Shown in pieces: positions 37,944 through 47,208 of a stretch of DNA of 64,000 bases. The stretch comes from CBDCGV01 sp965216955 (GTDB taxonomy: Bacteria; Bacteroidota; Bacteroidia; Chitinophagales; JADIYW01). The notes under the pieces are model-generated. The model made no database searches and was not told where the DNA came from. It worked only from the letters and a program-made list of their open reading frames with translations. Each line of letters starts with the position of its first letter. Position 1 is the stretch's first letter. The position numbers were made by a program, and so were the translations under genes. The stretch lies in contig CBDCGV010000011.1 of assembly GCA_965216955.1 (NCBI GenBank), positions 327,764 to 391,763 of the forward strand, read 5' to 3'.

Positions 37944-38984
37944 TTACTCCAAAACTTCTTCTATAAAATCTTGAATAGCGTTGGCGAAAGCTTCTGGTTC
38001 ATAAATCATTGGAGAATGCCCAGAATGTTCTAAAATTATCATTTGCGCATTTGGAATTCTTGATAAAGCACTAGTTGCCAATGCCGGAGGAACTACAAAA
38101 TCATATTCGCCCCACAATAATAAAGTAGGCACAGTTATTTCGCTTAACCTATTCGTTAAAGCCGCTTGTTCTGTTTCTCCATCAATTTGTTGTGCTGTTA
38201 AGTTACTAGAAATTGTTGCTGCAATTCCTAAGGGAGAATTAGACAGTGAAATTTCTTCTAGGGCTGTTTCATCCGGAAAATTTACTTGTTGAATTCTTGC
38301 TTCTGCTTGAAAGCCCAATCGATTAAGTTTTAAACTTTCTTCATCGGAGATATTGGCTGTATCTATACTATTGACAAAATCTAAAGCTTCTTGCCAAAAA
38401 TCAACAAAGAGACCAGCACCAATTTGAACAGGAGCAATAGATTGATACATTTTAATGGCCTCCTTATTTAATAGTGGAATATCATGTGCTCCATCTACTT
38501 CTATCCATCCATCAATAAAGTTTTCAATCTCTGTATCAATTAGAGACTGTGTTCCTATCAATCCCCCCCAGCTATGACCCATTAAAAATAAGTTGATCTC
38601 CTGACCATACTTTGCCTTTAACATTTTGCAAACGGCTTCCGCATCCCTTCCGAATTGCTTTAGTGTTACTTGGTTGTCATCATAATTACCTTGTGATGCT
38701 CCCTGACCACGTTGATCCAAATAAGCAACAGCATATTGCGATTCTAATAGTTCATCCATCGCTCTGCCAGCGTTGTATTCTAATCCGTTCCCTCCAGGAC
38801 CTCCATGCAATAAAAGTATAAACGTTTCGGAAGAAAAATTTCCATTCACTTCAATGGCTAAGTCTGCTCCTTCAAAACGAAAAAAGAATCTTTCATAGGT
38901 GTCATTAGCCCCTTTTGTGCAACTCCAAAACAAAGCAACCATCACTATTCCTATGAAAAATAATTTATAATTTTTTATCCTCAT
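37944..38984 (-). CDS. Alpha/beta hydrolase lipoprotein (S33 peptidase-like)
   Basis: A 346-residue lipoprotein (lipobox FWSC, Cys22) with an alpha/beta-hydrolase fold. The oxyanion motif HGGPGG is at 60-65 and the nucleophile elbow GHSWGG has Ser138. The acid and base are likely in GEYDFVVP and EHSGHSP near the C-terminus. The HGGPGG plus DQRGQGAS pattern is that of the prolyl-aminopeptidase-like S33 group, but substrate cannot be read from sequence. Its start overlaps the upstream barrel gene by 20 bases. It converges on the cytochrome/YwqK gene. Confidence 0.9.
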   Translation of the reverse strand: MRIKNYKLFFIGIVMVALFWSCTKGANDTYERFFFRFEGADLAIEVNGNFSSETFILLLHGGPGGNGLEYNAGRAMDELLESQYAVAYLDQRGQGASQGNYDDNQVTLKQFGRDAEAVCKMLKAKYGQEINLFLMGHSWGGLIGTQSLIDTEIENFIDGWIEVDGAHDIPLLNKEAIKMYQSIAPVQIGAGLFVDFWQEALDFVNSIDTANISDEESLKLNRLGFQAEARIQQVNFPDETALEEISLSNSPLGIAATISSNLTAQQIDGETEQAALTNRLSEITVPTLLLWGEYDFVVPPALATSALSRIPNAQMIILEHSGHSPMIYEPEAFANAIQDFIEEVLE

Positions 38985-39591
38985 TTTTCTTTTTTAAAAA
39001 ATAAGTGATTCTAAACTCCCATGCTGGCAATAAAACAAAAGCACTATTGTAAGGAACTTGTAAAATTAGCGATGGCCTTATGTTAAAGGCTAGTGGAGCT
39101 TTGTGTTTTTTTGATAGATCATATCCTAAACCAAATAGTATTGATGGATTAAAACTAGATCTTCCTGCCCGCTTGATTTCTCTTATTTCTGTGTCGCTTA
39201 CTAATTCATATGTTGGCACATTATAAAAGGTTCTAAAATACCCTAAGCCCAAACCAATTTCTGTATTGAACCCACGTGTAATTGTAAAACGATGAATTAA
39301 GGTGGGGTTTATCATTAATGTTTTTCTATTATTGGGGTGATTGTAAAGGCCTAATTCCATTCCTATCAAAAAATCATGATATTTCTTTTTAATAACTTGT
39401 TTACCACTTTTTTTTAATAGCTCTCTTTTTTTAATTGCCGCTACTAAAGGATATTCTACTCCTATTTCTGCCCCGTTATGATACCCTGACTCTGCAAAAT
39501 AGGTTGCTGAAAGACCTATAACATTTTTTTGTGCTTGTATATTCAAACACATTAACAACAGAAGCACAAATAACATGTATTGCCTATTCAT
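38965..39591 (-). CDS. Predicted outer-membrane beta-barrel protein
   Basis: A 208-residue protein with a signal peptide ending IQAQ near residue 21. The rest alternates short strands rich in Gly and aromatics (FLIGMELGLYNHP, FNTEIGLGLGYFRTFYNV, WEFRITYFLKKKNE), consistent with a small barrel. No named family recognised. It overlaps the trmH-type gene by eight bases upstream and the hydrolase gene by 20 bases downstream, so the three form an operon. Confidence 0.7.
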   Translation of the reverse strand: MNRQYMLFVLLLLMCLNIQAQKNVIGLSATYFAESGYHNGAEIGVEYPLVAAIKKRELLKKSGKQVIKKKYHDFLIGMELGLYNHPNNRKTLMINPTLIHRFTITRGFNTEIGLGLGYFRTFYNVPTYELVSDTEIREIKRAGRSSFNPSILFGLGYDLSKKHKAPLAFNIRPSLILQVPYNSAFVLLPAWEFRITYFLKKKNEDKKL

Positions 39592-40261
39592 CTAATTTAT
39601 TAAATCGCGACATAATAGAAACCGCATTTGGAACCGTTTTCATTGCCCATTTTAATTTGAGTCTTAGTTGATCTTCTTCTTTTAACCTCCAATCAATATT
39701 ACTTTTTCTTAAACGAAAGATGATGTTTGAAAGTATAATTCCCGCCGATACGGACAAATTATAACTTTCTGTAAATCCATAATTAGGGATCTTTAAAAAG
39801 CCATCTGCATTTTCAAAAGCATGGTCACTTAATCCATCCTTTTCTCCTCCAAAAACTAGCGCTAAAGGTATATTCAATGGCAAATCTTGAACTAATAAAT
39901 CCTCCTTATGTGGCGTGCAAGCTAAAACCTTGTAACCTTTTTTCTTTATCACTTCAAAGCATTGTTCTGTATTGTTTTTATCTGCTTCATCATAAATATG
40001 TGCATCCACCCATTTATCAGACCCTTTCGCAATCCCCTTAGATAGCTTATACTTGTTATTGTTCTCTATTATGTGTACATCTTGTATCCCCAAACATTCC
40101 GAGGTTCTAACAATCGCACTAGCATTGCGCTCTTTGTGAATGTCTTCTACAACTGCTGTAATGTAGCGTGTTCGATTTTGGCTAATTTCCTCAAAAAGAC
40201 TTTTACGCCGCTCTGTTAGATAGTTTGCCAAAAAGAGATACTTTTCCTCTAAGTCTTTCAA
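39584..40261 (-). CDS. SpoU/TrmH-family RNA 2'-O-methyltransferase
   Basis: A 225-residue SPOUT methyltransferase. The three SpoU motifs are present: NASAIVRTSECLG near 47-59, LALVFGGEKDGLS near 142-154, and IPNYGFTESYNLSVSAGIILSN near 168-189, together forming the trefoil-knot S-adenosylmethionine site. The N-terminal helix and C-terminal extension resemble TrmH, which methylates G18 of tRNA, rather than TrmL or RlmB, but I am not certain enough to name the target. It is the first gene of a three-gene overlapping operon and divergent from citrate synthase. Confidence 0.92.
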   Translation of the reverse strand: MKDLEEKYLFLANYLTERRKSLFEEISQNRTRYITAVVEDIHKERNASAIVRTSECLGIQDVHIIENNNKYKLSKGIAKGSDKWVDAHIYDEADKNNTEQCFEVIKKKGYKVLACTPHKEDLLVQDLPLNIPLALVFGGEKDGLSDHAFENADGFLKIPNYGFTESYNLSVSAGIILSNIIFRLRKSNIDWRLKEEDQLRLKLKWAMKTVPNAVSIMSRFNKLDE

Positions 40262-40340
40262 TCTTTTCGCATTTTAATGCAAGCAAAATAAAGAAATTAG
40301 AGGACATCCTCGGTTTGCTAAATAAATAATTTATTAATCT

Positions 40341-40368
40341 TGAAGGATGATTATTCTTGTATCTTTAT
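40341..40368 (+). promoter_or_regulatory. Candidate gltA promoter
   Basis: TTG at 40341-40343, a 17-base spacer and TATCTTTA at 40361-40368, which matches seven of eight positions of TAnnTTTG-type -7. It places transcription start near 40375, 33 bases before the chosen ATG, and excludes an in-frame upstream start at 40357. Confidence 0.5.
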
Positions 40369-40407
40369 ACACCCATTTTAATAGGAAAAGTAAACAGTAT
40401 AACGATT

Positions 40408-41694
40408 ATGGCAGACAATGTTAAAGTGATAGTGAATGATGATTCATTTGAATTACCATTGGTGGTTGGCACAGAAAATGAAAGAGGAATTGATATCTCT
40501 AAATTACGTGCTTCCACAAATCTAGTAACGCTGGATACCGGCTACAAAAATACAGGAGCTACAAAAAGTGCCATCACATATTTGGATGGAGAAAAAGGTA
40601 TTTTAAGATATCGTGGTTATAGTATTGAAGACCTAGCTGAAAAATCAAGTTTTGTGGAGGTGATGTATTTGCTTTTAAATGGAGAGTTGCCCAACCAAGG
40701 ACAGTTAGACACTTTCAATGACAAGCTAACTCGTCACTCTTTGGTAAGAGAGAAAATGAAGAAATTCTTCGATGGCTATCCAGCGCATACACACCCAATG
40801 GGGCAATTGGGGTCTATGATTTGTGCGCTTTCAGGGTTTTATCCAAATTCTCTAAATCCAAATAGGACAGACGAAGAGAAGGAAATGACTATGATTAGAA
40901 TCTTAGCAAAAATGCCTTCTATAGTTTCAATGATTTATAAAAACTTTATGGGTCACCCCCATATGTATCCAAATGACAGTTTAGGTTATGTAGAAAACTT
41001 CCTAAACATGACTTTCGGAATGCCAACAAACAATAAAGAAATTGACCCTGTTATTGTTGATGCTATGGATAAATTATTGATTTTGCATGCCGATCACGAA
41101 CAAAACTGTTCCACTTCAACCGTAAGAATTGTTGGTTCATCGCATGCCAATTTATACGCTTCTATATCTGCAGGTATTTCTGCGCTTTGGGGGCCGTTGC
41201 ATGGAGGAGCCAATCAAAAGGTGCTTGAAATGCTTGATCTTATTCAAAAAGATGGTGGCAATGTAGACAAATACGTTGCAAAAGCCAAAGATAAAAGTGA
41301 TTCGTTTAGATTATTTGGCTTTGGCCATAGAGTATATAAAAACTTTGACCCAAGGGCTAGAATTATTAAAAAAGCTTGTGATAGTGTTTTAGATCGATTA
41401 GGAATTGATGATCCAGCTTTGGAGATCGCTAAAAAATTAGAGCGAGTTGCTTTGGAAGACGAGTACTTTGTACAAAGAAAATTATATCCAAATGTAGATT
41501 TCTACTCTGGCATTATCTATAAGGCTTTAGGCTTCCCTACAGAAATGTTTACAGTCTTGTTTGCATTAGGCAGATTGCCCGGATGGATTTCTCAATGGAA
41601 AGAAATGAGAGAAGACAACCAGCCAATCGGAAGACCACGTCAAATTTATATCGGTGAAAATGCAAGACCTTATAAAGAGCTGAACGAGCGATAG
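40408..41694 (+). CDS. gltA: Citrate synthase
   Basis: Citrate synthase condenses acetyl-CoA and oxaloacetate at the entry of the TCA cycle. I start it at the ATG at 40408 (MADNVKVIVND), which gives 428 residues, the usual size for the type II hexameric form. Catalytic residues are visible in HGGANQ, GFGHRVYKNFDPRA and the Asp of PNVDFYSG. The N-terminal beta domain and TYLDGEKGILRYRGYSIEDLAE block are classical. A small exported gene starts 12 bases after the stop, so expression of the next three genes may be linked to it. Confidence 0.97.
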   Translation: MADNVKVIVNDDSFELPLVVGTENERGIDISKLRASTNLVTLDTGYKNTGATKSAITYLDGEKGILRYRGYSIEDLAEKSSFVEVMYLLLNGELPNQGQLDTFNDKLTRHSLVREKMKKFFDGYPAHTHPMGQLGSMICALSGFYPNSLNPNRTDEEKEMTMIRILAKMPSIVSMIYKNFMGHPHMYPNDSLGYVENFLNMTFGMPTNNKEIDPVIVDAMDKLLILHADHEQNCSTSTVRIVGSSHANLYASISAGISALWGPLHGGANQKVLEMLDLIQKDGGNVDKYVAKAKDKSDSFRLFGFGHRVYKNFDPRARIIKKACDSVLDRLGIDDPALEIAKKLERVALEDEYFVQRKLYPNVDFYSGIIYKALGFPTEMFTVLFALGRLPGWISQWKEMREDNQPIGRPRQIYIGENARPYKELNER

Positions 41695-41706
41695 CAAAAA
41701 CATTAA

Positions 41707-42078
41707 ATGAAACTCAGCGCTAGCATATTATTGAGTTTTCTTGTTCTTATTTTGAATATTCAAAATGGCCTCCATTTAATTGTTTATGAGGTAGGTAAGC
41801 CTATTATCATCAAAAACTATTGTGTAAATAAAGAGGTACAAACGTTTCAATGTGATGGTAAATGTCACCTAAAAAAAGTGCTTGAACAAGATGTTAATAC
41901 AGCTTCCGAACAAGACATTCCCGCTCCCAACCTAGAAATTAAAAACATTGTTTACTTCTGCGAATTAGATAAGGAGATAACAGAGGAATTTCAAATAGTT
42001 GAACAATTGTATAAAGGTTATATTAATTGCTATAAATTTGAAATGAGCAAAAACCTTTTCAAACCACCCGCTGCCTGA
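41707..42078 (+). CDS. Small exported protein with CxGKC motif
   Basis: A 123-residue protein with an N-terminal hydrophobic signal or anchor (residues 4-24) and Cys39, Cys49 and Cys53, the last two in CDGKCHLKK. A short Bacteroidota family with the pattern CxGKCxLKK is often found near outer-membrane metal or TonB-receptor genes, but its function is not established to my knowledge. Metal or thiol chemistry is an inference from the cysteines and the neighbours. It starts 12 bases after gltA and precedes the CxxC barrel gene. Confidence 0.78.
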   Translation: MKLSASILLSFLVLILNIQNGLHLIVYEVGKPIIIKNYCVNKEVQTFQCDGKCHLKKVLEQDVNTASEQDIPAPNLEIKNIVYFCELDKEITEEFQIVEQLYKGYINCYKFEMSKNLFKPPAA

Positions 42079-42135
42079 GTTAAAGCTTTCACAAAAACCT
42101 TCAAATTTAATTTATAACTAATTAATTCATTTCGC

Positions 42136-43032
42136 ATGAAACGAATTTTGATGTGTATGCTTTTTAGTGTAATTGCATATGCACCTAATACGTATGGTTG
42201 TGATTTCTGTGGTAGTAGCAATAGCGCTTCGGGAAGCTTTGATCAATTTGGGCAAAACAATGAAAATGCCATTGGGATTGCCTGGGCTGTTAACAGTCTT
42301 TCCAATAGAAATGATGAAGCTTCAGACTTTGCTTATGTACTTAATACATGGAGCATCAGTGGCACCTATGCAATTAAAGAAGTGATTGTCTTAAATACTG
42401 TTTTACCGTTTCAATTATTGAATTCAGAATTGAATGGTCTTAAAAGAAATGATTTTGGACTAGGAGATCTCTCTTTTTCTGCATCTTATTTAGCATTAGA
42501 TAAAGCAAAGGAAAAAGAGGGTAAAATTAGGAACCATAAACTTTCTATTACTTTAGGCCTTGAATTTCCTACAGGAAGATATCAAGAAGACATTGATGAA
42601 AGCCAACTGGGCTATCAATTAGGAAGCCAGAGTTGGGATGGAATATTTAATGTCGGTTATTCTTTTATTTTAAATCAATGGGGAGTACATATCCATCAAT
42701 TTGCGAAAATTAACGGTCAAAATAAATTCAACTATCGATTTGGACATCAGTACCTTTCGGGATTAGGACTTAGTTATAAAATCAAACTTAAAGATGCCTT
42801 TTTAACACCAAGAACGGGTTTAAAGTGGCTTTATCAAAGAAGGGATGCTGTAAATGGTTTATTTGAGAACCTTACCGGAGGAAAATTTCTCCATTATAAT
42901 ATTGGTGCAAATTTTAACTTTTATAATTATACACTTTCAGCATCCTCTTCCATTCCTATTTTGAGCAAGACTAACTATGGTACTCGCTCTATAGGAAGTG
43001 AATTTAAAATTCAATTTTTATATACTTTTTAA
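42136..43032 (+). CDS. Outer-membrane transporter-like protein with N-terminal CDFCG
   Basis: A 298-residue exported protein. After the signal peptide the mature N-terminus begins CDFCGSSN (Cys22, Cys25), a CxxC that recalls the CDICGCS start of a Bacteroidota outer-membrane family found in predicted copper or iron clusters. The remainder is beta-barrel-like with Gly/aromatic strands (NDFGLGDLSFSASYLALD, LSITLGLEFPTGRY) and a terminal strand ending in FKIQFLYTF. Metal passage is inferred only. It lies between the CxGKC protein and a His-rich lipoprotein. Confidence 0.78.
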   Translation: MKRILMCMLFSVIAYAPNTYGCDFCGSSNSASGSFDQFGQNNENAIGIAWAVNSLSNRNDEASDFAYVLNTWSISGTYAIKEVIVLNTVLPFQLLNSELNGLKRNDFGLGDLSFSASYLALDKAKEKEGKIRNHKLSITLGLEFPTGRYQEDIDESQLGYQLGSQSWDGIFNVGYSFILNQWGVHIHQFAKINGQNKFNYRFGHQYLSGLGLSYKIKLKDAFLTPRTGLKWLYQRRDAVNGLFENLTGGKFLHYNIGANFNFYNYTLSASSSIPILSKTNYGTRSIGSEFKIQFLYTF

Positions 43033-43043
43033 AAACAAAAAAA

Positions 43044-43508
43044 ATGAAAAATATCATTTTAGTATTTACTGTTTTAGCTCTATTTAGCGGTATTTTTATT
43101 GCATGTGATGAAGAAGACATTGAGAGCGTAATTGCGTCTATTACCATTGATGCGGACTCCACAACTTTTATTAGTGGGGATACCGTTTGCATTAGTATTA
43201 GTGCTGAAGATAATGAAGAATTACACACTATTGTCTTATCCATATATTCTGACAAATTAGACTCTATAGTTGAAGAATATTCTTATCACAGTCACTCTAC
43301 AACCTATTCTAAAACTATAAAATGGAAGGCGGTTACACATGATCACTCTGATTTCGTTTTAACCCTTACTGCAACAGATCACAATGGAAATGAAGGCATC
43401 GCTAAAGAGAATATTCATGTTCATCCTTCAGAACATATGCATGAAGAAGGCAGTATAAAAGAGGAAAATGGAGAGCATGAGCATGGAGAAGAAGAACACG
43501 AGCATTAA
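43044..43508 (+). CDS. DUF4625-like lipoprotein with His-rich tail
   Basis: A 154-residue protein with a lipobox-like signal (FIAC, Cys21). One immunoglobulin-like domain (about 30-125) matches the style of DUF4625, with VCISISAEDNEELHTIVLSIYS and a YHSHST segment. The last 31 residues contain eight His interspersed with Glu (HVHPSEHMHEE..., ...GEHEHGEEEHEH), a likely binding site for Zn, Cu or Ni. It ends 11 bases downstream of the CDFCG barrel gene and is followed by a strong terminator. A periplasmic or surface metal-buffer role is an inference. Confidence 0.8.
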   Translation: MKNIILVFTVLALFSGIFIACDEEDIESVIASITIDADSTTFISGDTVCISISAEDNEELHTIVLSIYSDKLDSIVEEYSYHSHSTTYSKTIKWKAVTHDHSDFVLTLTATDHNGNEGIAKENIHVHPSEHMHEEGSIKEENGEHEHGEEEHEH

Positions 43509-43528
43509 ACAAAAATGTAGTACATATA

Positions 43529-43572
43529 AAAACTGCTTGTTTATGATTTTAGAATCATAAACAAGCAGTTTT
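43529..43572. terminator. Perfect 20-bp bidirectional terminator
   Basis: Arms at 43529-43548 and 43553-43572 are perfect complements over 20 bases with a four-base loop (TTAG). A-runs before and T-runs after the stem give U-tracts in both directions. It sits between the His-rich lipoprotein gene and the convergent STN-receptor gene, and can serve both. Confidence 0.9.
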
Positions 43573-43615
43573 TTAAATGGTGGGTACTTACTAAATAGAT
43601 AAAGCCTTATCTCCG

Positions 43616-46261
43616 CTAAATTTCCATTTTTAAGAAAAAATTGGGTAAAATTCCCAACTGAGATTTTTCATATCTACGCAATTGCAATTCATCATCATTT
43701 GTTTCTGTAATAAGATAGCGTACCAAGATACTGCCAGAACTATTATATAAATTCAGGATAGAGGCTCCTATTTTGAACAGAATTGGTTTCTTCTTAAGTA
43801 CAAACTTGTAATGCGTACTAAAATCCAATCGATGAAATGCAGGTAGTCGTTGTCCATTTTGAACATCAAAATTTATTGTATTCAAGGATTCTCCATCTTC
43901 ATCAATTATCGTCTCTATGCTAACGGCTTGCGTATATACATTTCCACTTTCTACATTCCAAATAAAACCACTTTCCCAATTTTTAAAGCTGAAATTAGCC
44001 GCTATTTTTAAATGATGCGGTTTGTCATTATTTGCTCGAAAGGAAAGGCCATTATTTAATTCAGTTGATTGGTGTATTGTTTTTGAAAAAGTATAGGAAA
44101 TCCATAAACCAAAGATCCTTTTCCAACGTTGTTTAATCAGGACTTCCAATCCGCTGGCCTTTCCTTTACCACTTACTGTCTCATCTGTTTGAGTATCACT
44201 ATCACCCAATGTGAGAAAACGAAGGTTTCTTAATTGCTTATTGTAAATTTGTAAATCGAATAAAAAATTATTTTTTTTATAGCTTACCCCTCCGGCTATT
44301 TGCCTGGCTTGAATTACATTGATTTCATTTTCTTCTTCATTTGCTATTGTCCAAAGTTCATTGCCTAACCCCAACTCATTTTGCTCTATAAACTGACTAA
44401 CAAATTGACGATGCCAACCAACTGAACCGTAAATTTTTAAATTTTGCTCTTTTGGATATAAGTTTATAGTTAATCTCGGTTCAACAAAATGTTGCTGACT
44501 AACTGCATAGTGGCTGTACCGCAATCCCACATTAAACTCTATATACTTAATAGGTTTGACTAGATGATCAACAAATAAAGACTGAATTGTTGTTTGTTCC
44601 TTTTGATTAGAATTTTCGGTGAAATCATCTCTAAAATTTTCTAACAAGGAACTATAAGACACATCATAATGTGTAAACTGATACCCACCAGAAAGTGAGT
44701 AATATTTATTTAGGTTGGCTATATGGTATGCTTTCAAGCCAATCTCTCGCAATTTATTTTTATTGGTAATACGTTCTCCTTCATTTTCTTCTGATTCTTC
44801 ATCATCGTATTGAAAATTGTAATCGCTATCAAAGCTACTTAAGTGAAACTTCCATTGAGTATTGTGTTTGATAGACCAATTGTTGTGCCATGAAAAGGCG
44901 GTTCCTATATTTTTAATTTCCAATCCATCAGTAGTCTTAAAAATTTCGTTCCCCTCTTCTAAAAGACTTGATTGATAGGAAAGTTTATCTCTTCCCATCA
45001 CAAAGCTAAAATATCCAACATCTCTATCGTTTGGTTTTATTAGCCATTTTGCGTTGAGGTCTGAATAAAAGAATTTTGAATTCGCATCAACTGTCTCAAG
45101 TTCTTCTAAAGTTTCATTTTGGTCGGTTTGTATTCTACTGCCAAATGCAACTTGTTCCAATAATCTTGAATAGAAAAAATTGTTAAAAATATCTGTATAC
45201 GATCTCCTTCCCGCAACCATAAGCATGGTTTTCTTTTTGAACAAAGGGGCATATATACCAAAATGTGTGTCCAAAAGATTAAGTCCTAATTTTACACGAA
45301 ATTGTTCCGTATTGGTTGGCAGACTGTTGATGTCAATAATGCCTGCCACACGACCTCCAAGTTGAGCTCCATATCCATCCTTATAAATTTTTACATTCTT
45401 TACAATATTGGGATTAAATGAAGATTGCATCCCAAAAAAATGGCCTGTATGGTAAACAGGAATCCCATCAAATGTAACTAAGTTTTGATCTGCGGAGCTC
45501 CCTCTAATGGAAAGATTCGAAGCCGATTCATCCGTTGCTCTCACTCCGGGCAGTAACTGTACCATTCTTAAAACATCCGTCTCTCCGAAACCAGGCAAGG
45601 CACTCATTTGGTTAGGATACATGTTATAACCATTTCCATCATCAGAAACATTCAATAAACGAATTGACTGGTCAACAATTTGTAATTCATGAATCTCAAA
45701 AGCCTTTCGTTTCATTGATACAGCACTATTATTTGTAAAATTGTTGGTAGTTATAATAAGGTCTTCATACCCCAGATATTTAAATTCTAAAGTATCTATT
45801 TCTTTATCTGAAACTGTTATTTCAAAAAACCCATTTTCATCTGTAATGGCAGAAGTTTTTAATTTATAATTTACAATAGTAGCAAATGGCAGAGGCAAAT
45901 TGTCCGAAGCATCTCTAACATATCCACTAGCCTGTTGTGATTGGGTTTCAATTGAAATACTCCTCCTTAAAACAATGTATTTCTCTGATAAAACTAAAAT
46001 TTCTGTTTTTTTACTTTCGAGCAATTTCTGCAGGGCCTTTTTAACTGGGAGATTAGTTACAGTACCACTTAAAAGCATTTGTTCAAATTGTACTACTTCA
46101 AAGGCCAGGGTTACATCATAAACTTCTGCTATTTTTGAGAATACAGAAAGAGCAGGGTCCTTGTCAAAAGAAAGCGTGGTTTGAGCATTGATGTTTTGAA
46201 TAAAAATCAATAAACAAAACAAATGACCATATTTTTTCAATCTCCTAAGTAGTTTTTTCAT
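43616..46261 (-). CDS. TonB-dependent receptor with STN signalling domain
   Basis: An outer-membrane receptor that can both import and signal. I start at 46261 because that ATG overlaps the fecR stop as ATGA; an in-frame start at 46324 would lie inside fecR. About 881 residues: signal peptide to about 27, secretin/TonB N-terminal (STN) domain about 28-100, carboxypeptidase-regulatory beta-sandwich about 110-195, plug with GFGETDVLRMVQLLPGV and LSIRGSSADQNLVTFDGIPVYH, then a barrel. The STN domain is the part that contacts FecR in the periplasm in known cascades. It is the last gene of the seven-gene run. The ligand is unknown. Confidence 0.94.
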   Translation of the reverse strand: MKKLLRRLKKYGHLFCLLIFIQNINAQTTLSFDKDPALSVFSKIAEVYDVTLAFEVVQFEQMLLSGTVTNLPVKKALQKLLESKKTEILVLSEKYIVLRRSISIETQSQQASGYVRDASDNLPLPFATIVNYKLKTSAITDENGFFEITVSDKEIDTLEFKYLGYEDLIITTNNFTNNSAVSMKRKAFEIHELQIVDQSIRLLNVSDDGNGYNMYPNQMSALPGFGETDVLRMVQLLPGVRATDESASNLSIRGSSADQNLVTFDGIPVYHTGHFFGMQSSFNPNIVKNVKIYKDGYGAQLGGRVAGIIDINSLPTNTEQFRVKLGLNLLDTHFGIYAPLFKKKTMLMVAGRRSYTDIFNNFFYSRLLEQVAFGSRIQTDQNETLEELETVDANSKFFYSDLNAKWLIKPNDRDVGYFSFVMGRDKLSYQSSLLEEGNEIFKTTDGLEIKNIGTAFSWHNNWSIKHNTQWKFHLSSFDSDYNFQYDDEESEENEGERITNKNKLREIGLKAYHIANLNKYYSLSGGYQFTHYDVSYSSLLENFRDDFTENSNQKEQTTIQSLFVDHLVKPIKYIEFNVGLRYSHYAVSQQHFVEPRLTINLYPKEQNLKIYGSVGWHRQFVSQFIEQNELGLGNELWTIANEEENEINVIQARQIAGGVSYKKNNFLFDLQIYNKQLRNLRFLTLGDSDTQTDETVSGKGKASGLEVLIKQRWKRIFGLWISYTFSKTIHQSTELNNGLSFRANNDKPHHLKIAANFSFKNWESGFIWNVESGNVYTQAVSIETIIDEDGESLNTINFDVQNGQRLPAFHRLDFSTHYKFVLKKKPILFKIGASILNLYNSSGSILVRYLITETNDDELQLRRYEKSQLGILPNFFLKMEI

Positions 46262-47208
46262 TGCTCTGTAATAACAACTACTTTGCTTTCTGTTATTTCG
46301 TATTGAAGAAACATGGGTTGACAAATTGATTGAAGCGCTAACTCCAAATTATCAAAGGCAAATCCTCCGCTGTAAGTTCTATGTTTATTTTTAAAGGCCT
46401 TTTCAATTTCAATGTTGTACCACCTTTCTAATTCATCGAATGCATAGCTTAACGACACTTTATTTAAGATAATAGAATTCTTTTGATTAATCCAATTTGG
46501 TCGTTCAATGCCTTTTTCAATAGTATTAATTTGTGCAACATTACTTTCATTCCAACTTAGTTGTTGTCCATGTTTCAAAATTTCCAATTTTGAGTTGTTT
46601 TTTTTCTTTACAGCAACACTCCCGGTGAAGCAGCTCGTTTGAGATAAATTAGGCCTATCTATTACATTAAAGGACGTTCCCAAAACAGTTACTTCTGTTT
46701 GTTTTCCAATTACATTAAATGGCACGTTAGATTTCTGAACTTTAAAAAATGCTTGTCCCTCTAACTTAACATTTCTTGTCTTCTTGAATTTTCTTTTCGA
46801 AAATTTTATCCTAGAATCAGGCGCCATGTGAACAGAAGATCCATCGGGCAAATCAAATGTTTTAGTTTCGGCATATTTGGTGGTATGAGTTTCTAATGAA
46901 ATTCGCTGGAAAAAAAACGAAAGGCCAATTAAAAGTAAAATAGCCGCAGCAATGCTTCCCAAGCGATGTATTTTTCGAATAGGAACTATTTTACCTTTTT
47001 TTAAATTCGGAGTTTTTATTTTTTTCCGCAAAATATCCCACTCTTTTTTTTCGTCAAATTCTAGAATTTCTATATCCGCAGTTGCCTTTACGATACTTGC
47101 ATACTTTTGAAAATCGGGATGCTTTTTAAATGCTTCCAGTTCTTCAACAGATAATTCATCATTTATCCATCGAGCTAAAAAAGTATCGTCTGCGAATATT
47201 TCACTCAT
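46258..47208 (-). CDS. FecR-family anti-sigma factor
   Basis: A 316-residue inner-membrane protein that carries signals from an STN receptor to an ECF sigma factor. The N-terminal cytoplasmic part (to about 80) binds sigma. One TM segment is near residues 84-101 (GSIAAAILLLIGLSFFF). The periplasmic FecR domain includes FDLPDGSSVHMAPDSRIKFS and GQAFFKVQKSNVPFNV, and the C-terminal DUF4974-like domain contacts the STN. Its ATG overlaps the sigma stop by four bases and its TGA overlaps the receptor ATG (ATGA), so the three are translationally coupled. Confidence 0.95.
   Translation of the reverse strand: MSEIFADDTFLARWINDELSVEELEAFKKHPDFQKYASIVKATADIEILEFDEKKEWDILRKKIKTPNLKKGKIVPIRKIHRLGSIAAAILLLIGLSFFFQRISLETHTTKYAETKTFDLPDGSSVHMAPDSRIKFSKRKFKKTRNVKLEGQAFFKVQKSNVPFNVIGKQTEVTVLGTSFNVIDRPNLSQTSCFTGSVAVKKKNNSKLEILKHGQQLSWNESNVAQINTIEKGIERPNWINQKNSIILNKVSLSYAFDELERWYNIEIEKAFKNKHRTYSGGFAFDNLELALQSICQPMFLQYEITESKVVVITEQ

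Noticed and set aside
40357..40407. Upstream in-frame extension of citrate synthase
   Set aside because: It covers the likely promoter -7 box and adds residues not seen in citrate synthases.
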